Below, piece by piece: positions 34,074 through 42,397 of a DNA stretch of 64,000 nt. Positions within the stretch are counted from its first letter, which is position 1. Each line of letters starts with the position of its first letter. Position numbers and translations under genes: made by a program. Below the pieces are notes generated by a model that worked only from the letters and a program-made list of their open reading frames with translations, made no database searches and had not been told where the DNA came from. The stretch comes from Nesterenkonia sp. LB17 (lineage in GTDB: Bacteria > Actinomycetota > Actinomycetes > Actinomycetales > Micrococcaceae): positions 97,075-161,074 of the forward strand of contig NZ_JAJOYX010000006.1 of the NCBI RefSeq assembly GCF_022565915.1. Direction: 5' to 3'.

Positions 34074-35042
34074 TCACCGGGTGGAGGTGCCTGGCAGACT
34101 CAACAGGTCGAGATGTCCCACGCTGACCCGCAGCTCGCCCTGCGACAGCTGCGACTCGCGCGCCGAGAGCCAGTCCTGAGCGACGCCTGCCAGCGACGGG
34201 TCATGTTCCACAGCCACAGCGGCGCGATCGCGGAGATACCGCTGGATCAGCGCCGCCTCCGTGGAGTCCAGCGCCCAGTCGGTCGCGATCAGTGTGACCT
34301 CTGCGCCGCGATCGCGCAGCAGCTGCGCCACGGTGTGGGCGGCGTCGGGCCCCAGCAGGCCGTCTCGGCGCTGGTGGGCGTCGAAGGCGTCGGTGATGAC
34401 CGCGTCGCTGGGGTGGCCGGGCTGGATCTCCACGTTCCCGGTCACGGTGAGGCTCAGCAGCGCCGAGACGTGAGCCCCGGCCGCGGGGCCGGCGATCGCG
34501 TCGGCGAGCACCTCGGCCTCGCTGGGGCTGAGCAGGTCCAGCAGTGCCGAGCAGGTCACCAGCTGGACCTGCTCGCCACGGGTCAGGCGCGGGAGGTCCT
34601 CGATGGTGCCCAGCACCCGGGTGGTCTCACCGGGCCCGGCGGCGGAGGGGTCCTCCGCGGCGACCTCGAGGAGATCCGCGTCATGGTCGAGCAGCGTCCA
34701 GTGCTGCGCGACGGACAGTCGTGGGGCCAGCCAGGCCTGGTTGGACCCGGTGCCGGCCCCGACGTCGATGACGTGCACGGAGGAGGGTGGCGGCACGGGT
34801 GCCGGGGCGGGCACGGAGCCGGCGTCGTCGGTATCTGAACCGGCGGTGTCCGAGCCGGTCGCAGCTGAGCCGGTGGGGACGGGCAGCAGCTCGTCCAGCC
34901 GTGCGATCAGCGTCTCGATCAGCGGGGCGGCCTTCTCGCGGGCCTGGTGATCGGCGCGGCGGCGCTGACCCAGCCAATCGGCGGGCACCGGCCGCGTCAC
35001 CATTCGATCGCCGTTCTGAGATCCTGCGCTGCGTGTGACCAT
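34074..35042 (-). CDS. SAM-dependent methyltransferase-like protein
   Basis: 322 aa. A class I methyltransferase motif I is seen at VHVIDVGAGTGSNQAWLAPRL (about residue 90), and a motif IV-like LVTCSALLDLL follows. An Ala/Gly/Ser/Asp-rich linker (about residues 55-85) precedes the domain. Substrate unknown; context suggests a lipid or sugar acceptor. Start: ATG 35042 or ATG 35003 (14th codon); the first overlaps the GT4 gene end (34997) by 46 bp, the second by 7 bp, so the later start may be the real one. Confidence 0.8.
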   Translation of the reverse strand: MVTRSAGSQNGDRMVTRPVPADWLGQRRRADHQAREKAAPLIETLIARLDELLPVPTGSAATGSDTAGSDTDDAGSVPAPAPVPPPSSVHVIDVGAGTGSNQAWLAPRLSVAQHWTLLDHDADLLEVAAEDPSAAGPGETTRVLGTIEDLPRLTRGEQVQLVTCSALLDLLSPSEAEVLADAIAGPAAGAHVSALLSLTVTGNVEIQPGHPSDAVITDAFDAHQRRDGLLGPDAAHTVAQLLRDRGAEVTLIATDWALDSTEAALIQRYLRDRAAVAVEHDPSLAGVAQDWLSARESQLSQGELRVSVGHLDLLSLPGTSTR

Positions 35043-36049
35043 GTCCGAAGTCTAGCCCGGTGCGCCTGCGCGGCGCGGCGCCATTGCTGGCGCAGATGCG
35101 CATCGCTGGACCAGGCGCGCAGCAGGTCTGACCAGGCGCTGGGGTCGTATGGATCCAGCGCGGCCCCGGGGGTCGGGAGCTCGGACCGAGGCCCTGTCGG
35201 GTCACCGCACAGGGCGTCCTGCGCACCGGTCCCGGCTCCCACCAGTGCGGGGATCCCGCGGGCGAGCGCCTCGGTGACCACCATCCCGTAGGTCTCGGCC
35301 AGGGAGGGAAGCACCAGGAGGTCCGTCTCACCCCACAGGGTCTCCAGCTGCTGCCCGGACACGGGGCCGATCACTGCGGCACGTCCGTCGGGCAGCGCGT
35401 CGGCGGCGGCGCGGACCCGCCCCGCATAGCCGGGATCCTGACCTTCCGGCCCGGCGATCACCACGCTCCAGGGCAGTGCGGTGAGCACTCCGAGGGCCTG
35501 CAGCAGGCCCAGCGGGTTCTTCCGCGGGGTCACCGCTCCGAGGAAGAGCAGCCGCGCCGGCAGGCTGCCCGCCGCCAGCGCAGCAGGGTCGACCCCGGGC
35601 TCCGCCACCGAGACCTGTCCCAGTCCGTAACGAGACTGCAGGTCATCGTGCGCCCACCCGCTGGTGCACACGACGACGTGCGCGGCGCTCACCGCTGCGG
35701 CCTCGCCGGCGGCAAGCCGCTGCTGCTCGCCGGGGGTCAGCCCCGACTCGGCCGGCAGCGGCAGATGCACCAGCATCGCGACCCGCGTGCCCGCAGCGGC
35801 GGCGACGCGGAGCTCCTCCGGGGCGGCGGAGGCGATGATCCCGTCGATCAGCACCCGCCGGTGCTGCCGCAGGCGCTGCGCCAGGATTCGACGGTCCGCG
35901 GGGGCGGGTCGGGGCCAGGCTCCGGGGACTGGGACCTCTTCGACGTCGAGGCCCATAGTCCGCCATTGTGCGAGCACCCGCTGGTTATAGGCCAGCCCGC
36001 CGCTGGGTCCGGGAAGGTCGGCGGGCACGATGAACGCGTATCGCGCCAT
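34997..36049 (-). CDS. Glycosyltransferase family 4
   Basis: 350 aa. Second-domain features of GT4: LLFLGAVTPRKNPLGLLQALGVL, VVIAGPEGQDPGYAGRVRA and the donor-binding LVLPSLAETYGMVVTEALARGIPALVGAGTG with the E-x7-E pattern. The first-domain acceptor side starts MARYAFIVPADLPGPSGGLAYNQRV. Donor and acceptor unknown. The ATG (36047-36049) overlaps the stop of the CDP-alcohol transferase (TGATG), so the two are translationally coupled. Confidence 0.9.
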   Translation of the reverse strand: MARYAFIVPADLPGPSGGLAYNQRVLAQWRTMGLDVEEVPVPGAWPRPAPADRRILAQRLRQHRRVLIDGIIASAAPEELRVAAAAGTRVAMLVHLPLPAESGLTPGEQQRLAAGEAAAVSAAHVVVCTSGWAHDDLQSRYGLGQVSVAEPGVDPAALAAGSLPARLLFLGAVTPRKNPLGLLQALGVLTALPWSVVIAGPEGQDPGYAGRVRAAADALPDGRAAVIGPVSGQQLETLWGETDLLVLPSLAETYGMVVTEALARGIPALVGAGTGAQDALCGDPTGPRSELPTPGAALDPYDPSAWSDLLRAWSSDAHLRQQWRRAAQAHRARLRTWSHAAQDLRTAIEW

Positions 36050-36867
36050 CAGCGCGTCTTCCCGGTGCGGGCGGAGCGTTCCAGGCCGATGGCGTCCCGG
36101 GCGAAGGAGAGGACCAGCAGGGTCAGCGCGATCGCGGTCACGGCCGCGGCGAGGGGGACAGGGGTGATCGGCAGCAGCGCGACCCACAGCACCGAGGCCT
36201 GGATCGCGGCCACGGTCCGGCGGAACAGGCTGTAGCGCAGCTCCCCGCGCAGCGCCGGGCGGATTCGGGCAGCGGCTGCGAAGAGGTAGCGCATCGCGCC
36301 GATCGCCACCGCCCACCAGCCCACGGTGGCCGCCGCGATGAGCGACACCACCAGGAGCGCGGCCGCATCGGCCTCCATGTCCAACCGCGCACCCGAGGCG
36401 CTGGAGCTGCGCGTGTGCCGGGCCACCCAGCCATCGACGGCGTCGAGCAGCAGTGCGACACCGATGACCACCGCCAGGACCCAGCTGCGGGCGGGGATCG
36501 CCTCGGCGAATATCAGCACCGCGGCGGCGGTGAGCACCCCGATCAGTCCCACGCGGAGCAGGGTCACCCGGTCAGCGGTGGTCACCGCGCGGGGCCGGCG
36601 CCGCAGCAATGAGACGGCCGCGACGGCCGGGGCGATGAGCGCGACGGCCATGATCACCACGGCGGTCCCCGCATTCGGAGCGAGAGTCAGGGCCAGCACC
36701 AGCGCGACGGCACCGGGGGCGAGGATCAGGACGACGGCGTCCCACGCCACCCGGCCGCGACCGGTGCCTCGCGCAGATGCGCCCGCATCAGGTCCTCCGG
36801 CGGCTGAGGACCCAGCTCCAGGCGTCCGGCCCCCGTGTCGATCGGGGCCGCGCCCTGTCTTCTCCAT
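36049..36867 (-). CDS. CDP-alcohol phosphatidyltransferase family protein
   Basis: 272 aa membrane protein. The family motif Dx2DGx2ARx8Gx3Dx3D is complete: DAVDGWVARHTRSSSASGAR then LDMEAD (near residue 150). About six hydrophobic segments surround it. Such enzymes join a CDP-linked alcohol to another alcohol (for example diacylglycerol to inositol phosphate or glycerol phosphate). Start is ATG 36865-36867; the first ~45 residues are Gly/Pro/Ala-rich and probably disordered. First gene of a four-gene minus-strand operon. Confidence 0.88.
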   Translation of the reverse strand: MEKTGRGPDRHGGRTPGAGSSAAGGPDAGASARGTGRGRVAWDAVVLILAPGAVALVLALTLAPNAGTAVVIMAVALIAPAVAAVSLLRRRPRAVTTADRVTLLRVGLIGVLTAAAVLIFAEAIPARSWVLAVVIGVALLLDAVDGWVARHTRSSSASGARLDMEADAAALLVVSLIAAATVGWWAVAIGAMRYLFAAAARIRPALRGELRYSLFRRTVAAIQASVLWVALLPITPVPLAAAVTAIALTLLVLSFARDAIGLERSARTGKTR

Positions 36868-36914
36868 GTCAGATAACCTAGCCGGGATTCGGACCACCGG
36901 CAGGGACTCTGCGC

Positions 36915-38147
36915 TCAATGCCCAGGTCCGCTGTTCAACGCCCGGTCCTGTATCCGGTCCACCGCGAGCCGGAGCGCTCCACGCCGGACCGCGTCGGCCC
37001 CGAGCGTCGAAGCTTCGATCTGCAGCCACGGCGCATAGAGGTACTGGGCGAGCTTCTGCTTCGCGAGCGCGGCCACGTCGGTCAGCGCCGGAGCGATGGC
37101 TCCGGAGACCAGGATCCGATCCAGATCGAGCAGGCCGGAGAGCACCACGCAGATCCGCGCCAGCCGGTCCGCGAGCTGGTCGATGATCTCCCGCGCGAGC
37201 GGATCTCCCTGCGCCGCCGCAGCGAAGACATGCTCCGAGGTCACCGCCTCGGCAGTCACCTCACCCAGCGGACCGGCAAGCTCTGGGGTCTTCTGCAGGG
37301 CCTCTCGGGCGAGGTGGCGGGCCCACCAGCCCAGCCCGTTCGCGGACTCGACGCCGTGCACCAGATCGAGCATGCCGAGCTCGCCGATGCCGCCGCGCGG
37401 CTGGTGCAGCAGACGCCCCTCCATCACGATCCCGGCGCCGAGGCGCTCCCCGGAGAGGATCACGGCGAAGGAGTCGTGCAGGGAGCTGGACTGCAGGTCC
37501 AGCTCCGCCAGGGCGGCGAGATTGGCGTCATTGTCCACCGCGCAGTCCCAGCCGTGCTCGGCCCCCAGGGAGATCAGCTCGGGGTTCATCAGGCTCCAGA
37601 AGGGATTCAGCCCCTTGGGGGAGTGCCCTGACGAGTCCACCGGCGCGGGCACTGCGATGACCAGGCACGCGACGTCGGCGTGGGCGAGCCCGGCCTGCGC
37701 CAGGGCCGCGTCGACCGTGTCCAGGATCGTGCGTCGTCGCTCCTGGGCCGGCTGCGGCGGGGCGTCGGATCCCTGTGGATTCGACTCTCGGGTGGCGCAG
37801 CCGACCTCGACGCCGCGCAGGTTCGCCACCGCCGCGGTGACCTGGTGCAGGCCGGCGTCGACGCCGATCACATGGCAGGCATCTTCACGGAAGGCGTACC
37901 GCAGGGCCGGGCGGCCCTTGGTGTACTGACCGGCCTGGCGGGAGTTCTCGGACACCTCCAGCCAGCCCTGCTCGGTGAGCTCTCGGCACAGCGTCAGGAT
38001 CGTGGCCCGGGTGAGTCCGGTCGCGTGCATCAGCTCCGTGGCGGTGCTGGGCTCGCGGCCCCACATGCAGCTCAGCACGCGCTGCGCATTGAGCTGGCGG
38101 ATCAGCTGGGAAGAACCAGCCGGCGCAGGAGGACGCGTCTGACTCAT
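36915..38147 (-). CDS. ROK family transcriptional regulator
   Basis: 410 aa. N-terminal winged helix-turn-helix (QLNAQRVLSCMWGREPSTATELMHATGLTRATILTLCREL), then a ROK domain with the phosphate loop IGVDAGLHQVTAAVANL and IGELGMLDLVHG. The CxCGxxGCxE zinc motif of sugar kinases in this family is not evident, as in several regulator-only members. Divergent from the GH13 glucosidase gene; the 222-bp region between them has two AT-rich palindromes and one 26-bp palindrome. Probably represses the glucosidase in response to an oligosaccharide or sugar phosphate. Confidence 0.9.
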   Translation of the reverse strand: MSQTRPPAPAGSSQLIRQLNAQRVLSCMWGREPSTATELMHATGLTRATILTLCRELTEQGWLEVSENSRQAGQYTKGRPALRYAFREDACHVIGVDAGLHQVTAAVANLRGVEVGCATRESNPQGSDAPPQPAQERRRTILDTVDAALAQAGLAHADVACLVIAVPAPVDSSGHSPKGLNPFWSLMNPELISLGAEHGWDCAVDNDANLAALAELDLQSSSLHDSFAVILSGERLGAGIVMEGRLLHQPRGGIGELGMLDLVHGVESANGLGWWARHLAREALQKTPELAGPLGEVTAEAVTSEHVFAAAAQGDPLAREIIDQLADRLARICVVLSGLLDLDRILVSGAIAPALTDVAALAKQKLAQYLYAPWLQIEASTLGADAVRRGALRLAVDRIQDRALNSGPGH

Positions 38148-38206
38148 GGGTGGCCTGCTTCCGAACTGTCTTGTCGAGGAGGAATCCTCCGCACATTATT
38201 GCATCG

Positions 38207-38231
38207 CTTATATTAAGTCTTTATATTAAAG
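38207..38231. promoter_or_regulatory. Tandem AT-rich palindromes, candidate ROK regulator operator
   Basis: CTTATATTAAG (38207-38217) and CTTTATATTAAAG (38219-38231) are two near-identical palindromes with TAT centres, 1 bp apart, in an otherwise GC-rich intergenic region between the ROK regulator and GH13 genes. This resembles NagC/Mlc-type sites in being AT-rich and symmetric. Location 60-84 bp before the ROK start fits autoregulation and divergent control. Confidence 0.55.
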
Positions 38232-38310
38232 CGGGATTGGAGTTGCCAGGGTTCGACAGCACATGGCTGCGCGCTCTCCGGGCTCACCCAGGGCGCCGTC
38301 CAACGATCTC

Positions 38311-38336
38311 CTCGCAACCTGGATCCAGGTTGCGAG
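38311..38336. promoter_or_regulatory. Perfect 26-bp palindrome before the GH13 gene
   Basis: The half-site CTCGCAACCTGGA is repeated exactly in reverse complement, giving a 26-bp perfect palindrome centred on GGATCC, 33 bp before the TTG start at 38370. It could be a protein-binding operator (LacI- or ROK-like) or an RNA hairpin in the leader. Confidence 0.55.
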
Positions 38337-38369
38337 ACCCACCCGAAACAACGAGAGGACGAGAACCCC

Positions 38370-40061
38370 TTGTCATTCGCCTCCACCGCAGAATCGCCGA
38401 CAGCAGCCGCCGGACTCGGCAGCGACCCCCAGTGGTGGCGCCAGGCCGCGGTCTACCAGATCTACCCGCGCTCCTTCGCCGATGCCGACGGCAACGGCAT
38501 CGGAGACCTGCGCGGCATCACCTCGCGGGTGGGGTATCTGCAGGACCTCGGGATCGACGCCGTCTGGCTCAGTCCCTTCTACCCCTCGGCGCTGGCCGAC
38601 GGCGGCTACGACGTGGACGACTACCGTGACGTCGACCCCAAGATCGGCACGCTGGAAGACTTCGACACCATGATCGACGCGCTGCACCGCGCGGGGATCC
38701 GACTGATCGTGGACATCGTGCCCAACCACACCTCGGACCGCCACGAATGGTTCCTCGAGGCGCTGAAGTCGCCGAAGGGATCGGCCGCCCGGGAGCGCTA
38801 CATCTTCCGCGACGGCACCGGCGCAGCGGGAGAGCAGCCGCCGTCGGACTGGACCTCGATCTTCGGCGGGCCCGCCTGGACCAGGATCACCGAACCCGAT
38901 GGCTCCCCAGGTCAGTGGTTCCTGCACAGCTTCGCGAAGGAACAGCCGGACCTGAACTGGCACAACCGCGAGGTCCACGAGGACTTCCTGCAGACTCTGC
39001 GCTTCTGGTCCGACCGCGGCGTGGACGGATTCCGGGTCGACGTCGCACACGGATTGTCCAAGGACCTGCCGGCGAACCTGCCCAGCCAGGCCGAGCTGGA
39101 CGCCACGCCGAAGGACGGTGCCCACCCCATCTGGGACCGGGACGAGGTCCACGAGATCTACCGCGAATGGCGCGGAGTCTTCAACGAGTACGACCCGCCG
39201 AAGATCGGCGTGGCAGAGGCCTGGGTGGATTCGGCCCGCCGGCCGAAGTACGCCTCCGCCGAGGGGCTGGGCCAGGCATTCAACTTCGACCTGCTCGAGG
39301 CCAGCTTCGACGCTGCGCAGTTCCGCGAGACGGTGACCTTCAACCTGGAGCTGGCGGCCAAGTCCGGGTCCTCCAGCACCTGGGTGCTCTCGAACCACGA
39401 CGTGGTGCGCCACGCAACCCGCTACGGACTCCCGCCCAAGGCGCCGCAGGAGGACAAGGCCGGCACTCACTGGCTGCTCACCGCCGGCACCTCTCCGGAG
39501 CTGGAAGCCGAGGCCGGGCTGCGCCGGGCCCGGGCCGCCTCGCTGTTCGAGCTTGCGCTGCCCGGCAGCGCCTACCTCTACCAGGGGGAGGAGCTGGGGC
39601 TGCACGAGGTCGCCGAGATCCCTGACACCGACCGACAGGACCCGACGTTCTTCCGCAGCCCCGGGTTCAGCGTCGGCCGCGATGGCTGCCGGGTCCCAAT
39701 GCCCTGGTCCAGTGCAGGGGGGAGCTTAGGGTTCGGTGAGGGCGATGCCCATCTGCCCCAGCCAGGGTGGTTCGCCCGCTACAGCGTGCAGGCGCAGGAC
39801 ACGGTCGAGGACTCGACCCTGAACCTCTACCGGCGTGCGCTGCAGCTGCGCCGCGAGCTGCAGGGCGAGGACGCGCTGGAGTGGATTGAGCTGCCCGGTT
39901 CTGAGGTGCTGGCCTTCCGGCGCCCCGGGGGATGGCTCTGTGTGACCAACTTCGGCGTCGAGGCGGTCCCGCTGCCCGACGGGGAGGTGCTGGTGAGCTC
40001 GCAGCCGCTCGCTGTGGACGTGCTGCCGGGGGAGACCACGGTCTGGCTGCGTGAGCACTGA
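38370..40061 (+). CDS. Glycoside hydrolase family 13, alpha-glucosidase / oligo-1,6-glucosidase
   Basis: 563 aa, typical for this GH13 group. Conserved regions: AAVYQIYPRSFADADGNGIGDL (start of the barrel), VDIVPNHTSDRHEWF (region I), GVDGFRVDVAHG (nucleophile Asp), KIGVAEAWVD (acid/base Glu) and WVLSNHDVVRHATRYG (His-Asp). Specificity may be alpha-1,4 or alpha-1,6 oligosaccharides, trehalulose or sucrose; not determinable here. Start is TTG 38370 after AGAGGA; no sugar transporter genes are close. Divergent from the ROK regulator. Confidence 0.93.
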   Translation: MSFASTAESPTAAAGLGSDPQWWRQAAVYQIYPRSFADADGNGIGDLRGITSRVGYLQDLGIDAVWLSPFYPSALADGGYDVDDYRDVDPKIGTLEDFDTMIDALHRAGIRLIVDIVPNHTSDRHEWFLEALKSPKGSAARERYIFRDGTGAAGEQPPSDWTSIFGGPAWTRITEPDGSPGQWFLHSFAKEQPDLNWHNREVHEDFLQTLRFWSDRGVDGFRVDVAHGLSKDLPANLPSQAELDATPKDGAHPIWDRDEVHEIYREWRGVFNEYDPPKIGVAEAWVDSARRPKYASAEGLGQAFNFDLLEASFDAAQFRETVTFNLELAAKSGSSSTWVLSNHDVVRHATRYGLPPKAPQEDKAGTHWLLTAGTSPELEAEAGLRRARAASLFELALPGSAYLYQGEELGLHEVAEIPDTDRQDPTFFRSPGFSVGRDGCRVPMPWSSAGGSLGFGEGDAHLPQPGWFARYSVQAQDTVEDSTLNLYRRALQLRRELQGEDALEWIELPGSEVLAFRRPGGWLCVTNFGVEAVPLPDGEVLVSSQPLAVDVLPGETTVWLREH

Positions 40062-40187
40062 CCTCTCCGGGCATCCCTCGATCGCTGCGCGACAGACGCG
40101 TGGGCCCTGAGTCTGCGTTCTGTGCGGCGGTTCCGCTGCGCAGCCCCGATGCGAGGGCCGCCGCCCTTCACCGGTAGCGTGAAAGTC

Positions 40188-41294
40188 ATGGACGCCACCG
40201 CCCCGACCTCCCAGACCCGGCGCCCGGGCCTCATGCTCGGTGCCATGCTGCTCGCCGTGACACTCCCGGCCTGTGGCTCGAGTGCCGGGGCGCCGGAAGA
40301 TGCCTCCTCCGAGCAGTCTGATGTCGCTCCCGAGGGGGATGACGCCGGAGATGCCGCCGAGGCAGCTGACGCGGATGCGGAAGGCGGGGCGGATGAAGAC
40401 TCGACCGGCGCTGCAGACCCAGCGGACGGGGAAGACTCAGCCGACCAGGAAGACTCAGCACCCGACGCACAGGCCGACGCACAGGCCGAGGCCGAGCCGG
40501 CCGAGCTCCCCGGTGGGGGCGACACGCTCTTCCCCGACCGGCGCTTCCTCGCCGCCTATGGTGCCCCCGGGATCCCCGCGCTCGGGGTCCTGGGTGAGGG
40601 CGAGCCGGAGGACGCCGCCGAGCGGGTGAAGTTCTACGCCGAGCAGTACCAGGAGCACTCCGAGGAGCCGGTCCAGCCGGCCTTCGAGATCATCACCTCC
40701 ATCGCCACCAACGAGCCCGGGCTGGACGGCAACTACAGCAACGCCCTGGATCCCGAGGTCATCGAGCCCTGGGTGGACCTGGCCGCCGAGGAGGACATCT
40801 ATGTGGTCCTCGACCTGCAGCCCGGCCACGCCAGCTTCCTGGACCAGGCCCAGAGATATGAGGAGTTCCTGGCCCAGCCCCACGTGGGCCTCGCCCTGGA
40901 CCCCGAATGGCGGCTCAGCGAGGGACAGCGGCACATGGAGCAGATCGGTTCGGTCAGCGCCGAGGAGATCAACGAGGTCGCCGACTGGCTGGCCGGACTG
41001 ACCGCGGAGCATGAGCTTCCGCAGAAGCTGCTGGTGCTGCACCAGTTCAATCACGCCATGATCTCCAGCCGCGAGGAGATCGACACCTCCCACGAAGAGC
41101 TGGCCATCCTGCTCCACGCCGACGGCCACGGCACCCCTCAGATGAAGACCGAGACCTACGAGACCCTGCAGCAGGGTCTCAGCGAAGACATCTGGCTCGG
41201 CTGGAAGAACTTCTACGACGAGGACTCACCGACCTTCACCTCGGAGCAGACCTTTGACGTCGACCCCAAACCGTGGTTCGTCTCCTACCAGTGA
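40188..41294 (+). CDS. Lipoprotein of unknown function
   Basis: 368 aa. A lipobox is present (MLLAVTLPACGSSAG; the Cys of LPAC would be lipidated) followed by a 75-residue acidic, low-complexity linker rich in Glu, Asp and Ala. The folded part (from about residue 105) starts DTLFPDRRFLAAYGAPGIPALG and includes EEDIYVVLDLQPGHASFL, HVGLALDPEWR and KLLVLHQFNHAMI, an alternation of strands and helices suggesting a barrel-like hydrolase fold. No known family was recognised. Starts at ATG 40188 just upstream of pheS, but it is not part of that operon. Confidence 0.75.
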   Translation: MDATAPTSQTRRPGLMLGAMLLAVTLPACGSSAGAPEDASSEQSDVAPEGDDAGDAAEAADADAEGGADEDSTGAADPADGEDSADQEDSAPDAQADAQAEAEPAELPGGGDTLFPDRRFLAAYGAPGIPALGVLGEGEPEDAAERVKFYAEQYQEHSEEPVQPAFEIITSIATNEPGLDGNYSNALDPEVIEPWVDLAAEEDIYVVLDLQPGHASFLDQAQRYEEFLAQPHVGLALDPEWRLSEGQRHMEQIGSVSAEEINEVADWLAGLTAEHELPQKLLVLHQFNHAMISSREEIDTSHEELAILLHADGHGTPQMKTETYETLQQGLSEDIWLGWKNFYDEDSPTFTSEQTFDVDPKPWFVSYQ

Positions 41295-41344
41295 CCCGCA
41301 TAAACTGACCGGGATTGTTTCCACCCACCTGACCCGGGAGCAGA

Positions 41345-42394
41345 ATGTCCACGCCCGAAACACCGCATCCGCTGGATGAATCCGCCATCGACCATGCTGT
41401 GCAGCAGGCCGTCGACGCCTTCGCCGCAGCCCGCGACCTCGACGAGCTCAAGGCCGCTCGGCTCGCGCACACCGGAGACAAGGCACCCCTGGTGCTGGCC
41501 AACCGGGCGATCGGATCGCTGGAGAAGACCGAGAAGGCGGCCGCGGGCAAGCTGCTCGGCGGCGCTCGCGGGACGATGCAGAAGGCCCTCGCCGCGCGCA
41601 CCGAGGTGCTCGAGGTCGAGCACGCGGAGCGGATCCTGGTGGAGGAGACCGTCGACGTCACCGCAGCTCACCGTCGTCGTCCCCTGGGTGCCCGGCACCC
41701 GCTCTCGGTGCTGCAGGAGCGGGTCTCGGACGTCTTCATCGCCATGGGCTGGGAGATCGCAGAGGGCCCCGAGGTGGAATCCGAGTGGTTCAACTTCGAT
41801 GCGCTGAACATCGCGCCGGACCACCCATCCAGAGAGATGCAGGACACCTTCTTCGTGGAGCCCCCCGAGGCCCACCTGGTGCTGCGCACCCACACCTCCC
41901 CGGTGCAGATCCGGTCGCTGCTGAGCCGCGAGCTGCCGGTCTACGTGCTCTGCCCCGGCAAGACCTTCCGCACCGACGAGCTCGATGCCACCCACACCCC
42001 GGTGTTCCACCAGTTCGAGGGCCTCGCCGTGGACAAGGGCCTCACCATGGCCGATCTCAAAGGCACCCTGGAACACTTCGCCCGGCAGATGTTCGGCCCC
42101 GACGCCGCCATCCGGCTGCGCCCGAGCTACTTCCCCTTCACCGAACCCTCCGCGGAGCTCGACGTCTGGCACGCGCAGGCCAAGGGCGGCCCGCGCTGGG
42201 TCGAATGGGGCGGCTGCGGCATGATGAACCCCGCCGTGCTGCGCGCCGCCGGGGTGGACCCGGAGGAGTACACCGGCTTCGCCTTCGGCATGGGCATCGA
42301 GCGCACCCTGATGTTCCGCAACGGCGTCCCCGACATGCGCGACATGATCGAAGGCGACATCCGCTTCAGCCAGCACTTCGGAATGGAGGTCTGA
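41345..42394 (+). CDS. pheS: Phenylalanyl-tRNA synthetase alpha subunit
   Basis: 349 aa, the usual size. The N-terminal coiled-coil helices (residues 1-100) bind tRNA; class II motifs follow: HPLSVLQERVSDVFIAMGWEI and GPEVESEWFNFDALNIAPDHPSREMQDTFF (motif 1/2 region), LPVYVLCPGKTFRTDELDATHTPVFHQFEGLAV (motif 2), and YTGFAFGMGIERTLMFRNGV (motif 3). It joins Phe to tRNA(Phe) with PheT. Starts ATG 41345; pheT follows 3 bp after the stop. Confidence 0.98.
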   Translation: MSTPETPHPLDESAIDHAVQQAVDAFAAARDLDELKAARLAHTGDKAPLVLANRAIGSLEKTEKAAAGKLLGGARGTMQKALAARTEVLEVEHAERILVEETVDVTAAHRRRPLGARHPLSVLQERVSDVFIAMGWEIAEGPEVESEWFNFDALNIAPDHPSREMQDTFFVEPPEAHLVLRTHTSPVQIRSLLSRELPVYVLCPGKTFRTDELDATHTPVFHQFEGLAVDKGLTMADLKGTLEHFARQMFGPDAAIRLRPSYFPFTEPSAELDVWHAQAKGGPRWVEWGGCGMMNPAVLRAAGVDPEEYTGFAFGMGIERTLMFRNGVPDMRDMIEGDIRFSQHFGMEV

Positions 42395-42397
42395 GAC

